64,000 nt of DNA from Novosphingobium hassiacum (GTDB lineage Bacteria > Pseudomonadota > Alphaproteobacteria > Sphingomonadales > Sphingomonadaceae), in the NCBI RefSeq assembly GCF_014196055.1, contig NZ_JACICY010000001.1, forward strand, positions 248,001-312,000. Reading direction: 5' to 3'. The notes below the pieces were generated by a model that was given only the letters and a program-made list of their open reading frames with translations, was not told the DNA's origin and made no database searches. The stretch's first letter is position 1; every line of letters starts with the position of its first letter. The position numbers and the translations under genes are program-made. This document shows, in pieces, positions 1 to 7,380 of the stretch.

Positions 1-107
1 CGCGCGCCTTGCCATAGGCGCGCCACGCTGTCAAAAGCCGCGCGCTTTTACCCTGCTTTTCGCCGCGAAAGTTATTGAACCCCGTGTCTTCCCACGATTC
101 CACCACG

Positions 108-1436
108 ATGCGCCCTCGCCGCTTCACTGCATCGGCCCCGTTAACGGGCCGCATGGCGGTGCCGGGCGATAAATCGATCAGCCACCGCTCGGTGATGCTC
201 GGCGCGCTGGCCGTGGGCGAGACCCGCATCACCGGCCTTCTCGAGGGCGAGGACGTGCTGTCCACCGCTGCCGCCATGCGTGCGATGGGCGCGACGATCG
301 AGCGGGACTTGAACGGCATGTGGCACGTCCACGGTGTCGGAGTCGGCGGGCTACTCCAACCGCAACAGGCGCTCGACATGGGCAATTCGGGCACTTCAAC
401 GCGTCTGCTGATGGGTCTTGTCGCCACGCACCCGATCACTGCCACATTCGTCGGCGATGCCAGCCTGTCCAAGCGCCCGATGGGCCGCGTAATCGATCCG
501 CTCTCGACCATGGGCGCAGACTTCACCGCTGCGCCCGGAGGCCGCCTGCCGCTCACCTTGCGCGGCATCTCGCCCGCCGTCCCGATCGAATACCGCCTCC
601 CCGTCGCCTCGGCACAGGTCAAGAGCGCAATCCTTCTGGCGGGGCTCAACACGCCCGGCATTACCACCGTCATCGAACCGGTCCCCACGCGCGACCATTC
701 CGAACGGATGCTGCGCGGCTTCGGCGCGGAATTGACGGTCGAGATTGATGGCGACGGCACGCGTGTGATCCGCGTACGTGGCGAGGCAGAACTGCGCCCC
801 CAGAACATCGTCGTCCCCGGTGACCCGTCGTCCGCCGCGTTCTTTGTCGTCGCCGCGCTGCTGGTCGAAGGTTCGGACCTTGTGGTCGAGAATGTCGGCC
901 TGAACCCCACCCGCGCCGCCCTGTTCGACGTGCTGCGCGCGATGGGCGGCAGCATCGAAGAACTCGACCGCCGTGACGTCGGCGGTGAACCCGTCGCAGA
1001 CTTGCGCGTCCGCCATTCGCAGCTCATCGGCATCGACGTCGATCCCGCGGTGGTCCCCAGCATGGTAGACGAATTCCCCGTCCTGTTCGTCGCCGCCGCG
1101 CTGGCAAGGGGCCGCACCGTCACCACCGGTCTCGAAGAACTGCGCGTCAAGGAATCCGACCGCATCAGCGCCATGCACGCTGCACTCACTCTGGCAGGCG
1201 CCAGCGTCACCGAAACGGAAGATGGCCTGATCATCGACGGTACCGGCGGTGACCTCCTGCCCGGAACACCCGATGGCGCAAGCGTGGTCACCCACCTCGA
1301 TCACCGCATCGCGATGGCCATGGCAGTCGCAGGGCTAGTCAGCCGCAACGGCGTCGAAGTGGACGACACCCGCCCCATCGCCACCAGCTTCCCGGTGTTC
1401 GAAAGCCTGCTCGCTCAAGTCAGCGGCAACGCATGA
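108..1436 (+). CDS. aroA: 3-phosphoshikimate 1-carboxyvinyltransferase (EPSP synthase, class II type)
   Basis: Sixth step of the shikimate pathway: joins shikimate-3-phosphate and phosphoenolpyruvate in the cytoplasm. Visible motifs are GDKSISHR (residues 20-27), GNSGTSTR (92-99), SAQVKSA (168-174), RDHSERML (195-202) and LRVKESDR in the C-terminal half. The overall wording resembles the class II enzyme of Agrobacterium CP4. I start at ATG 108 (442 residues). In-frame TTG 75 and GTG 84 lie upstream and would add 11 or 8 residues, so the start is not settled. The gene overlaps the following small membrane protein gene by four bases (ATGA), suggesting coupled translation in an aroA-cmk operon. 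Gly95 occupies the place that is Ala100 in CP4. Confidence 0.95.
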   Translation: MRPRRFTASAPLTGRMAVPGDKSISHRSVMLGALAVGETRITGLLEGEDVLSTAAAMRAMGATIERDLNGMWHVHGVGVGGLLQPQQALDMGNSGTSTRLLMGLVATHPITATFVGDASLSKRPMGRVIDPLSTMGADFTAAPGGRLPLTLRGISPAVPIEYRLPVASAQVKSAILLAGLNTPGITTVIEPVPTRDHSERMLRGFGAELTVEIDGDGTRVIRVRGEAELRPQNIVVPGDPSSAAFFVVAALLVEGSDLVVENVGLNPTRAALFDVLRAMGGSIEELDRRDVGGEPVADLRVRHSQLIGIDVDPAVVPSMVDEFPVLFVAAALARGRTVTTGLEELRVKESDRISAMHAALTLAGASVTETEDGLIIDGTGGDLLPGTPDGASVVTHLDHRIAMAMAVAGLVSRNGVEVDDTRPIATSFPVFESLLAQVSGNA

Positions 1437-1687
1437 CTGAAACCCTTGCCAATGTCGCCGGTTTCATCGGCATGGCCTGCATCATCTTCGCCTACGCCTA
1501 TACGACCAAACTCGAACGCCCCAACCCGTTCGTCCAGCACGGCGTGAACCTTGCGGGCGCGGTGCTGCTGACGATTTCGCTGCTGGTCCACATGAACCCC
1601 GCCTCGTTCGTCCTCGAATTCTTCTGGATGGCCATCGCGATCTGGGGTCTGGTCAAAGCCTTTCGCGCACGGAGCACCGGCCAGTGA
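1433..1687 (+). CDS. Small integral membrane protein, CBU_0592-like
   Basis: An 84-residue protein with about three hydrophobic segments (roughly residues 7-23, 39-53 and 60-75) and a short basic tail, so almost certainly an inner-membrane protein. The NVAGFIGMACIIFAYAY opening resembles the CBU_0592 family of small membrane proteins of unknown function. It overlaps the aroA stop by ATGA and the cmk start by GTGA, so it sits inside a tightly coupled three-gene operon. The function is unknown. Position alone does not make it a shikimate or nucleotide enzyme. Confidence 0.8.
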   Translation: MTETLANVAGFIGMACIIFAYAYTTKLERPNPFVQHGVNLAGAVLLTISLLVHMNPASFVLEFFWMAIAIWGLVKAFRARSTGQ

Positions 1688-2304
1688 TCATTGCCGTCGA
1701 CGGCCCCACCGCATCAGGCAAGGGCACCATCGCCAAGGCCCTCGCCGCCCACTTCGGCCTGCCCCACCTCGACACCGGCCTGCTCTATCGCGCGGTCGGC
1801 AGGCAAGTGTTCCTGTCAGGCGGCAATCCCGATGACGCCGCAGATGCGCTCGCCGCCTGCGACTTCGCCGACGCCGTCCTGGCTGATCCGGACCTGCGCA
1901 CCGAGGAAACCGGCGGCTATGCCAGCCGCGTCTCGATCCACCCCCCCGTCCGCGCCGCCCTCCTCGCCCGCCAGCAGGCTTTCGCGAACCAACCCGGCGG
2001 CGCAGTCCTCGACGGCCGCGACATAGCCACCGTCATCGCCCCCCACGCCGACGCCAAACTGTTCGTCACCGCAAGCGTGAGCGCGCGGGCGATGCGGAGG
2101 TGGACGGAGATGAAAGGGCTGGGTCTAGACGTGGACCGCACGGAAATCGAAGCGGACCTGGAAGCGCGGGATGAGCGGGACCGGAACCGCGCGGAGGCTC
2201 CGCTGCGGCAGGCTGAGGGCGCGGCGCTGTTGGATACGTCGAATCTGACCAAGGAAATGGCGGTGGCGACGGCGATTGCGCTGGTTGAGAAGCAGGCGAA
2301 CTAG
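1684..2304 (+). CDS. cmk: Cytidylate kinase
   Basis: Phosphorylates CMP and dCMP with ATP in the cytoplasm. The N-terminus has the P-loop GPTASGKGT (residues 7-15), followed by HLDTGLLYRAVG as in the cytidylate kinase family. The DGRDIATVIAP stretch and the arginine-rich lid (RDERDRNR) further on fit the same family. Length is 206 residues, close to the usual size. It starts with GTG overlapping the TGA of the preceding gene. In many proteobacteria cmk is followed directly by rpsA. Here about 1.5 kb of AT-richer DNA with three extra genes intervenes. Confidence 0.95.
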   Translation: MIIAVDGPTASGKGTIAKALAAHFGLPHLDTGLLYRAVGRQVFLSGGNPDDAADALAACDFADAVLADPDLRTEETGGYASRVSIHPPVRAALLARQQAFANQPGGAVLDGRDIATVIAPHADAKLFVTASVSARAMRRWTEMKGLGLDVDRTEIEADLEARDERDRNRAEAPLRQAEGAALLDTSNLTKEMAVATAIALVEKQAN

Positions 2305-2457
2305 CGTTGCATTTTTCGTAGTTTAGATCAAACAGGCGATACGTTTCGCGGAAAAGTAAATAGTGCAAGGTCGATTGTGGGCCGATTACTTTGTGTGCCA
2401 TACTTCGAGCGAGGACAACGCCGTTCAGTGCGCACGTCAGGGACTTTGGGGAATTTT

Positions 2458-3132
2458 GTGGCAATTTCGGAAGCCGACATAAAGCTTCTATGGGGTAGAT
2501 CTGCAGGAATGTGTTCCCGCCCGGGCTGCGGTGTGGATCTCACGTGCTTACCAGAAGGGAAAGACGCGTATACCGTCGGTGAAATGGCACACGTTATTGC
2601 CCGCTCGATCGCTGGACCACGAGGCCGAGCAAAAGGGGGGGACGACAGCTACGCAAACTTGATTTTGCTTTGCCCAACAGATCACCGGCATGTCGACAAA
2701 GCTCCAGATGGCGAGTTCCCGATCGAACTCTTGCATAACTGGAAAATGATCCATGAAAGGCGTATCCGCGCACTTGGGTCAGAAAACAAATTTGAGAAGG
2801 TTGAAGAGCTTTCTAAGGCTGTTCGCACAATTCTTGCAAAAAGCCATGCCATCTGGAACGCTTTTGGCCCCAGATCCGAAGCTGCAACTGCCGATCCAAA
2901 CTCTAATATGTACGACATCTGGGAATTACGGCGAGCCGATACCATTGTTCCAAACAATCGTACGATCATTAACATGATTAATGCTAACGAGGTACTTCTA
3001 GACCAGAAGCAAATGGAAGCATTTGCTCTATTCTGTGTTCATGCCGAAGCTTACGAAGCCCATGTTCGCAGCCCTTTAGACGCCTACCCAACCTTCCCTA
3101 AAAGTTTTGAGGAAGCTTTTGCCTATGAGTGA
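2458..3132 (+). CDS. HNH endonuclease family protein, first gene of an AT-rich three-gene cassette
   Basis: Predicted zinc-stabilised HNH nuclease of 224 residues. Cys19 and Cys24 (CSRPGC), His45 in GEMAHVIARS, Asn67 in YANLILLCPTDHRHVD, Cys72, His76 and His78 give the C-x4-C / H / N / C-x3-H pattern of this fold. The C-terminal half (about 110-224) is helical-looking, without a motif I recognise, and may be a partner or substrate domain. I choose GTG 2458 because the protein then begins AISEADIKLLWGRSAG, the usual family opening. An in-frame GTG at 2377 would add 27 unlikely residues. Its end overlaps the next gene by eight bases. Base composition is clearly lower in GC than in cmk or rpsA. 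Nuclease activity and any defence role are inferred. Confidence 0.75.
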   Translation: MAISEADIKLLWGRSAGMCSRPGCGVDLTCLPEGKDAYTVGEMAHVIARSIAGPRGRAKGGDDSYANLILLCPTDHRHVDKAPDGEFPIELLHNWKMIHERRIRALGSENKFEKVEELSKAVRTILAKSHAIWNAFGPRSEAATADPNSNMYDIWELRRADTIVPNNRTIINMINANEVLLDQKQMEAFALFCVHAEAYEAHVRSPLDAYPTFPKSFEEAFAYE

Positions 3133-3487
3133 GAACGGCACTAACGAGTATGATGTCACTTATGGCAGGATTATGTTTCTTCAAAAAATCATTATTGGTC
3201 ATGATAATGTTAAATCATTTTCCAGACATAGTGACCTTGTTTTTGATGTGGACCGAATAAAACAAAATGACACAATACAAATTGTCTGTGTCGACGAATA
3301 TTCATTGTCTGAATCTCTAACGCGAAAAATCATCTCAGATTTTCCGGATGTTGATATCATTTTCGTGGGTGGTAAATGGAACAATCCTACGGGTGACTCC
3401 CTCGCTGTATGCAAACCAAAAAAGATCGGGATCTTTAACGCAGGAAGCATAAATGCAGCGATTTCTAAGACCCAATATTGGCGATAG
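3125..3487 (+). CDS. Unknown protein, second gene of the HNH / nucleotidyltransferase cassette
   Basis: I do not recognise this 120-residue protein. Alternating hydrophobic strands and helices are visible: TIQIVCVDEY, a helix, then VDIIFVGGKWNNPTGDS, then KKIGIFNAG and a final helix. This suggests a small Rossmann-like alpha/beta fold. No signal peptide or membrane segment is seen. ATG 3125 overlaps the HNH stop codon in an ATGAGTGA junction, and the gene's last 35 bases overlap the next coding region. Bases 3181-3300 contain only 37 G+C out of 120, far below the flanking housekeeping genes. It probably works with its two neighbours, but nothing in the sequence reveals how. Confidence 0.65.
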   Translation: MSENGTNEYDVTYGRIMFLQKIIIGHDNVKSFSRHSDLVFDVDRIKQNDTIQIVCVDEYSLSESLTRKIISDFPDVDIIFVGGKWNNPTGDSLAVCKPKKIGIFNAGSINAAISKTQYWR

Positions 3488-3803
3488 AATTTCCAGATTT
3501 AAGACAGCAGCCCGGATAGCCGCATACGAATGCTCGCAGATTAGGTCGATCTGGGGGTTTGGCTCTGCCTTCAGGCTAGGTTCTTTTGCTGACATCGATT
3601 TAGTTATTGTAATTTTCAGACGCCCGCGAACACATCAAGAGGACGCTTCTCACGCTAAGAAGGCTATGGCAAATGCCATCCCTAGTTGGAATGTTCCGCT
3701 CCACATCTTAGTCTTAAGTGAACGTGAGATGCGACGCTGTCCATTACGTGACATGCGTTCATTGATTCCACTTTGTGATCCACGGAAGCGGACATTTTGT
3801 TGA
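3453..3803 (+). CDS. Minimal nucleotidyltransferase (Pol-beta superfamily)
   Basis: A 116-residue protein with the nucleotidyltransferase signature IWGFGSAFRLGSFADIDLVI: Gly37-Ser38 followed by Asp47 and Asp49, the metal-binding pair. Such minimal domains transfer AMP or another nucleotide to a protein or RNA, often in toxin-antitoxin or defence operons. The strand that usually carries the third carboxylate reads VPLHILVLSE, with His84 where an acid is expected, so activity may differ or be lost. It overlaps the upstream unknown gene by 35 bases and lies in the same AT-rich block. No HEPN partner is seen next to it. The family call is good; the role is inferred. Confidence 0.7.
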   Translation: MQRFLRPNIGDRISRFKTAARIAAYECSQIRSIWGFGSAFRLGSFADIDLVIVIFRRPRTHQEDASHAKKAMANAIPSWNVPLHILVLSEREMRRCPLRDMRSLIPLCDPRKRTFC

Positions 3804-4052
3804 GGCCACCTAAGCTTACCGAGCTGTTCCAAGCAAATTTCCCCCGCCATTTCCCTTGCTTTCTGCGGCCTTCAGGCCTAAGGGCCGCCGATCCTGTGGG
3901 CGTTCATGCGCCCCGTGGATACCCCGCCATGGCACACGGCCCGGCGGGTACTGCGGCCCTTTTTGGCCCACGTGTCGCATGGTGCGGCAGGTGGAGGAAA
4001 GACCGGCGGATACAACCGCCAGGCCGGTAACATCGTTACAGGAAGCTCTCTA
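3804..4052 (+). promoter_or_regulatory. Leader region of rpsA with several hairpins
   Basis: This 249-base stretch between the cassette and rpsA has no convincing gene. GCGGCC at 3865-3870 can pair with GGCCGC at 3883-3888, and GGCGG at 4005-4009 with CCGCC at 4016-4020. GC content returns to the level of the housekeeping genes here. It presumably holds the rpsA promoter and a 5' untranslated leader. S1 represses its own translation in E. coli, so a structured leader would be expected, but I cannot show such control from the sequence. Confidence 0.4.
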
Positions 4053-5759
4053 ATGGCTACCAATCCCACGCGCGACGATTTCGCCGCGCTGCTCGACGAA
4101 ACGCTTGGCGGAGCCGCCAACGGTGGCTTTGAAGGCCGCGTCGTCAAGGGCACCATCACCGCAATCGAAAACGACAAGGCCGTCATCGACGTCGGCCTCA
4201 AGAGCGAGGGCCGCGTTGCCCTGCGCGAATTCGCATCCCCCGGACAGCCGCACGGCCTGTCGGTCGGTGACGAAGTCGAAGTTTACGTCGACCGCGTCGA
4301 GAACGCTGACGGCGAAGCGATGCTGTCGCGCGACCGCGCCCGCCGCGAAGCCGCATGGGACAAGCTCGAGAGCGAGTTCGGCGAAGGCAAGCGCGTCGAA
4401 GGCGTGATCTTCGGCCGAGTCAAGGGTGGCTTCACCGTCGATCTCGACGGCGCCGTGGCCTTCCTTCCCGGTTCGCAGGTCGACATCCGCCCCGTGCGCG
4501 ACGTCACCCCGCTGATGGACATGCCGCAGCCGTTCCAGATCCTCAAAATGGATCGCCGCCGTGGCAACATCGTCGTCTCACGCCGTGCCGTTCTGGAAGA
4601 GACCCGCGCTGAACAGCGTTCGGGCCTGATCATGAACCTCAAGGAAGCGCAGATCATCGACGGCGTGGTCAAGAACATCACCGATTACGGTGCGTTCGTT
4701 GATCTGGGCGGCATCGACGGCCTGCTCCATGTTACGGACATGAGCTACAAGCGCGTCAACCACCCGAGCGAAGTCATCGCCATCGGCGATACCGTCAAGG
4801 TGCAGATCATCCGCATCAACCAGGATACCCAGCGCATCAGCCTCGGCATGAAGCAGCTGGAATCGGATCCGTGGGATGGCGTTGCTGCCAAGTACCCGGT
4901 CGGCGCAAAGCTGCACGGCGTTGTCACCAACATCACCGAATACGGCGCATTCGTCGAGCTGGAAGCTGGCATCGAAGGCCTCGTCCACGTTTCGGAAATG
5001 TCCTGGACCAAGAAGAACGTCCACCCCGGCAAGATCGTTTCGACCAGCCAGGAAGTCGACGTGCTGGTTCTCGAGGTCGACAGCGACAAGCGTCGCATCA
5101 GCCTCGGCCTCAAGCAGGCTCAGCAGAATCCTTGGGAAGCGTTCGCTGACAAGCACCCGGTCGGTTCGACCGTGGAAGGCGAAGTCAAGAACGCCACCGA
5201 ATTCGGCCTGTTCATCGGTCTGGACGGCGACGTCGACGGCATGGTCCACATGTCGGACATCGCTTGGGGCATCTCGGGCGAAGACGCTCTGGCGCTGCAC
5301 CGCAAGGGCGAGGAAGTCTCGGCCGTGGTTCTCGACGTCGATGTCGAGAAGGAACGCATCAGCCTCGGCATGAAGCAGCTCGAAAAGGGTGCTCCGGCAG
5401 CCGGCGGGACTTCGGAATCCTCGGCAGGCGCACTGCGTCGCGGTGAAGTCATCACCGTCACTGTCCTCGAAGTCCGCGATGGCGGCCTCGAAGTGCAGGC
5501 TGGCGAAGACGGCGCGACGGGCTTCATCAAGCGTTCGGACCTTGGCCGCGATCGCGACGAACAGCGTCCTGACCGCTTCCAAGTCGGCCAGAAGCTCGAC
5601 GCCATGATCACCGGCTTCGACCGTTCCAAGAAGCCAAACTTCTCGGTCAAGGCGCGTCAGCTCGCCGAAGAGAAGGAAGCTGTGGAACAGTACGGCTCGT
5701 CCGATGCCGGTGCATCGCTGGGCGACATCCTCGGCGCGGCCCTCAAGGCCAAGCAGTAA
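4053..5759 (+). CDS. rpsA: 30S ribosomal protein S1
   Basis: RNA-binding ribosomal protein that helps capture mRNA for translation initiation. The 568-residue protein is a chain of about six S1 (OB-fold) repeats, recognised by recurring phrases such as DYGAFVDLGGIDGLLHVTDM, EGLVHVSEMSW and RISLGLKQ. ATG 4053 gives the family opening MATNPTRDDFAALLDETLGG. A longer in-frame reading from 3906 adds 49 residues with no family character and is rejected. It follows cmk in the conserved aroA-cmk-rpsA neighbourhood, but is separated from it by the AT-rich cassette and by its own leader, so it is probably transcribed independently. It ends before a strong terminator. Confidence 0.97.
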   Translation: MATNPTRDDFAALLDETLGGAANGGFEGRVVKGTITAIENDKAVIDVGLKSEGRVALREFASPGQPHGLSVGDEVEVYVDRVENADGEAMLSRDRARREAAWDKLESEFGEGKRVEGVIFGRVKGGFTVDLDGAVAFLPGSQVDIRPVRDVTPLMDMPQPFQILKMDRRRGNIVVSRRAVLEETRAEQRSGLIMNLKEAQIIDGVVKNITDYGAFVDLGGIDGLLHVTDMSYKRVNHPSEVIAIGDTVKVQIIRINQDTQRISLGMKQLESDPWDGVAAKYPVGAKLHGVVTNITEYGAFVELEAGIEGLVHVSEMSWTKKNVHPGKIVSTSQEVDVLVLEVDSDKRRISLGLKQAQQNPWEAFADKHPVGSTVEGEVKNATEFGLFIGLDGDVDGMVHMSDIAWGISGEDALALHRKGEEVSAVVLDVDVEKERISLGMKQLEKGAPAAGGTSESSAGALRRGEVITVTVLEVRDGGLEVQAGEDGATGFIKRSDLGRDRDEQRPDRFQVGQKLDAMITGFDRSKKPNFSVKARQLAEEKEAVEQYGSSDAGASLGDILGAALKAKQ

Positions 5760-5769
5760 CAATCAACTG

Positions 5770-5839
5770 GCGTCCCCGCGAAGGCGGGGACCTCAGGAGG
5801 TTGCCTTACTACGCCCGAGGCCCCCGCCTTCGCGGGGGA
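5770..5839. repeat. Dispersed palindromic repeat, family A, copy 1
   Basis: Two inverted copies of a GC-rich palindrome (CCCCGCGAAGGCGGGG and its partner CCCCGCCTTCGCGGGG) separated by about 22 bases containing GAGGTTGCC. The same arrangement, including the spacer words GAGGTTGCC and ACGCCxGAGG, recurs at 19285-19352. It resembles REP/BIME intergenic elements and lies just before the rpsA terminator. Confidence 0.8.
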
Positions 5840-5852
5840 GCGAGCTACACAA

Positions 5853-5886
5853 AGGCCCGTCCGGAGCGATCCGGGCGGGCTTTTTC
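5853..5886 (+). terminator. Intrinsic terminator of rpsA
   Basis: Eleven-base-pair stem GCCCGTCCGGA (5855-5865) with TCCGGGCGGGC (5870-5880), one G-T wobble and a GCGA loop, followed at once by TTTTT. It is placed 94 bases after the rpsA stop and ahead of the GST gene. Confidence 0.85.
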
Positions 5887-5941
5887 GTTTGACCGCGAAG
5901 GCATTCGTTCCCATCCTGTTCCAACGAAGAGGAGAGAGTCG

Positions 5942-6559
5942 ATGGCCAACGCACTGGTGTTCTACACAAACCCGCAATCGCGCGGGCAGATCATCCGCTG
6001 GATGCTCGAAGAAGTCGGCGCGCCGTACGAAACGCAGATTCTCGACTACGCCTCAACCATGAAGGCTCCTGAATATTTGGCGATCAACCCGATGGGGAAA
6101 GTCCCGGCTATCCGCCATGGCGATCAGATCATCACCGAATGCGCGGCGATCTGCGCCTATCTCGCCGACGCGTTCCCCGAAGCTGGACTGCTCCCCGCGC
6201 CTGCAGATCGCGGTGCCTATTTCCGCTGGCTGTTCTTCGCCGCCGGGCCGATCGAGGCCGCATTCACGGCGAAGGCGGTCGGATGGGAAGTGCCGGCTGA
6301 CAAACAGGGTATGGTCGGGTTCGGCAATTTCGATCTCGCGATCGATACGATCGCCGGTGCGGTTGATGGGAAAGCCTTCATCGCGGGCGACCGCTTCAGC
6401 GCCGCCGACGTCTATGTCGCCTCGATGCTCGATTTTCTGATCGCCTTCGGGATGTTGCCGCCCCGTCCCGCGTTCGACGCCTACCTTGCGCCCTTGCGCG
6501 AGCGGCCCGCTTATCACAGGGCCAAGGAAATCGACGCAGCACTGATGCCAAAGAGCTAA
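5942..6559 (+). CDS. Glutathione S-transferase family protein
   Basis: A 205-residue cytosolic protein with a thioredoxin-like N-terminal domain (FYTNPQSRGQIIRWMLEEVG, then MGKVPAIRHGDQIITECAAI, containing the cis-Pro and glutathione gamma-glutamyl contacts) and a helical C-terminal domain with FSAADVYVASML. Such enzymes conjugate glutathione to electrophiles. ATG 5942 is preceded by a good GAGGAGAG ribosome binding site. It lies 13 bases ahead of gloB on the same strand, so two glutathione-dependent functions are probably co-transcribed. The substrate cannot be told from the sequence. The open frame extends upstream into the terminator region, which is not coding. Confidence 0.9.
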   Translation: MANALVFYTNPQSRGQIIRWMLEEVGAPYETQILDYASTMKAPEYLAINPMGKVPAIRHGDQIITECAAICAYLADAFPEAGLLPAPADRGAYFRWLFFAAGPIEAAFTAKAVGWEVPADKQGMVGFGNFDLAIDTIAGAVDGKAFIAGDRFSAADVYVASMLDFLIAFGMLPPRPAFDAYLAPLRERPAYHRAKEIDAALMPKS

Positions 6560-6572
6560 TACAGGACGCGCC

Positions 6573-7334
6573 ATGCTTCAGATCCACCAGTTCCCCTGCC
6601 TGTCCGACAACTACGGATTCCTCGTCCACGACCCTGCCAGCGGCGAGACGACGTGCATCGACACGCCCGATGCGGAAGCGTACTTGCGCGAGGCGGAGGC
6701 GCAGGGCTGGACGATCACCCAGATCTGGAACACCCACTGGCACCCCGATCACGCGGGCGGCAACGAGGCGATCAAGGCCGCAACCGGTTGCACGATCACC
6801 GCACCAGCGACCGACGCTCCCAAGATCGCTGCGGTCGATCGCACCGTAACGCAGGGCGACACCGTCACCCTCGGCTCGTTCACTGCAGACGTCATCGATG
6901 TCGGCGGCCACACGCTCGGCCACTGCGCCTACTACCTGCCCCAAGCCGCGACCGCCTTTGTCGGCGATGCGCTGTTCCCCCTGGGATGCGGTCGCATGTT
7001 CGAAGGCACGCCCGATCAGTTCTGGGCCAGCCTCTCGCGCCTCAAGGCCCTGCCCGCCGCCACCACGCTCTACAGCGCCCATGAATATACCCAGTCCAAC
7101 GCCCGCTTCGCGCTCCACGCCGATCCGGACAACGCGGCACTTGAATCCTACGCCGCCAAGGTCGATGCCCGTCGCGAGCTTGGCCAATGGACCGTGCCGA
7201 CGACGCTCGAAGCCGAACTCGCCGCCAATCCGTTCCTGCGCGCCGATTCGCCTGCGCTGCAGGAACGCTGGGGCGGAAACTCTCCGCCTGAGACGTTCGC
7301 CGCCCTGCGCGCCGCCAAGGACACTTTTCGCTGA
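6573..7334 (+). CDS. gloB: Hydroxyacylglutathione hydrolase (glyoxalase II)
   Basis: Metallo-beta-lactamase-fold hydrolase that releases D-lactate and glutathione from S-lactoylglutathione in methylglyoxal detoxification. The binuclear metal motif THWHPDH is at residues 54-60, followed by GHTLGHCAYYL, FVGDALFPLGCGRMFEGT and YSAHEYTQSNARFA, all characteristic of glyoxalase II. Its 253 residues match the family length. It sits directly after a GST gene and before a LacI-type regulator on the same strand. Co-transcription with the GST is likely from the 13-base spacing. Confidence 0.95.
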   Translation: MLQIHQFPCLSDNYGFLVHDPASGETTCIDTPDAEAYLREAEAQGWTITQIWNTHWHPDHAGGNEAIKAATGCTITAPATDAPKIAAVDRTVTQGDTVTLGSFTADVIDVGGHTLGHCAYYLPQAATAFVGDALFPLGCGRMFEGTPDQFWASLSRLKALPAATTLYSAHEYTQSNARFALHADPDNAALESYAAKVDARRELGQWTVPTTLEAELAANPFLRADSPALQERWGGNSPPETFAALRAAKDTFR

Positions 7335-7380
7335 CGCCGTTCGTGCTAAGGCAGGCGCGGACCCGGGGGAACAAGCGCGA

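Noticed and set aside
1..74. Possible divergent promoter (TTGACA on the minus strand near 29-34)
   Set aside because: No good -10 element at proper spacing and no gene visible on that strand inside the window.
4578..5762. Minus-strand open frame of 394 codons opposite rpsA
   Set aside because: It repeats with the S1-domain periodicity, so it is the shadow of a repetitive gene, not a separate protein.
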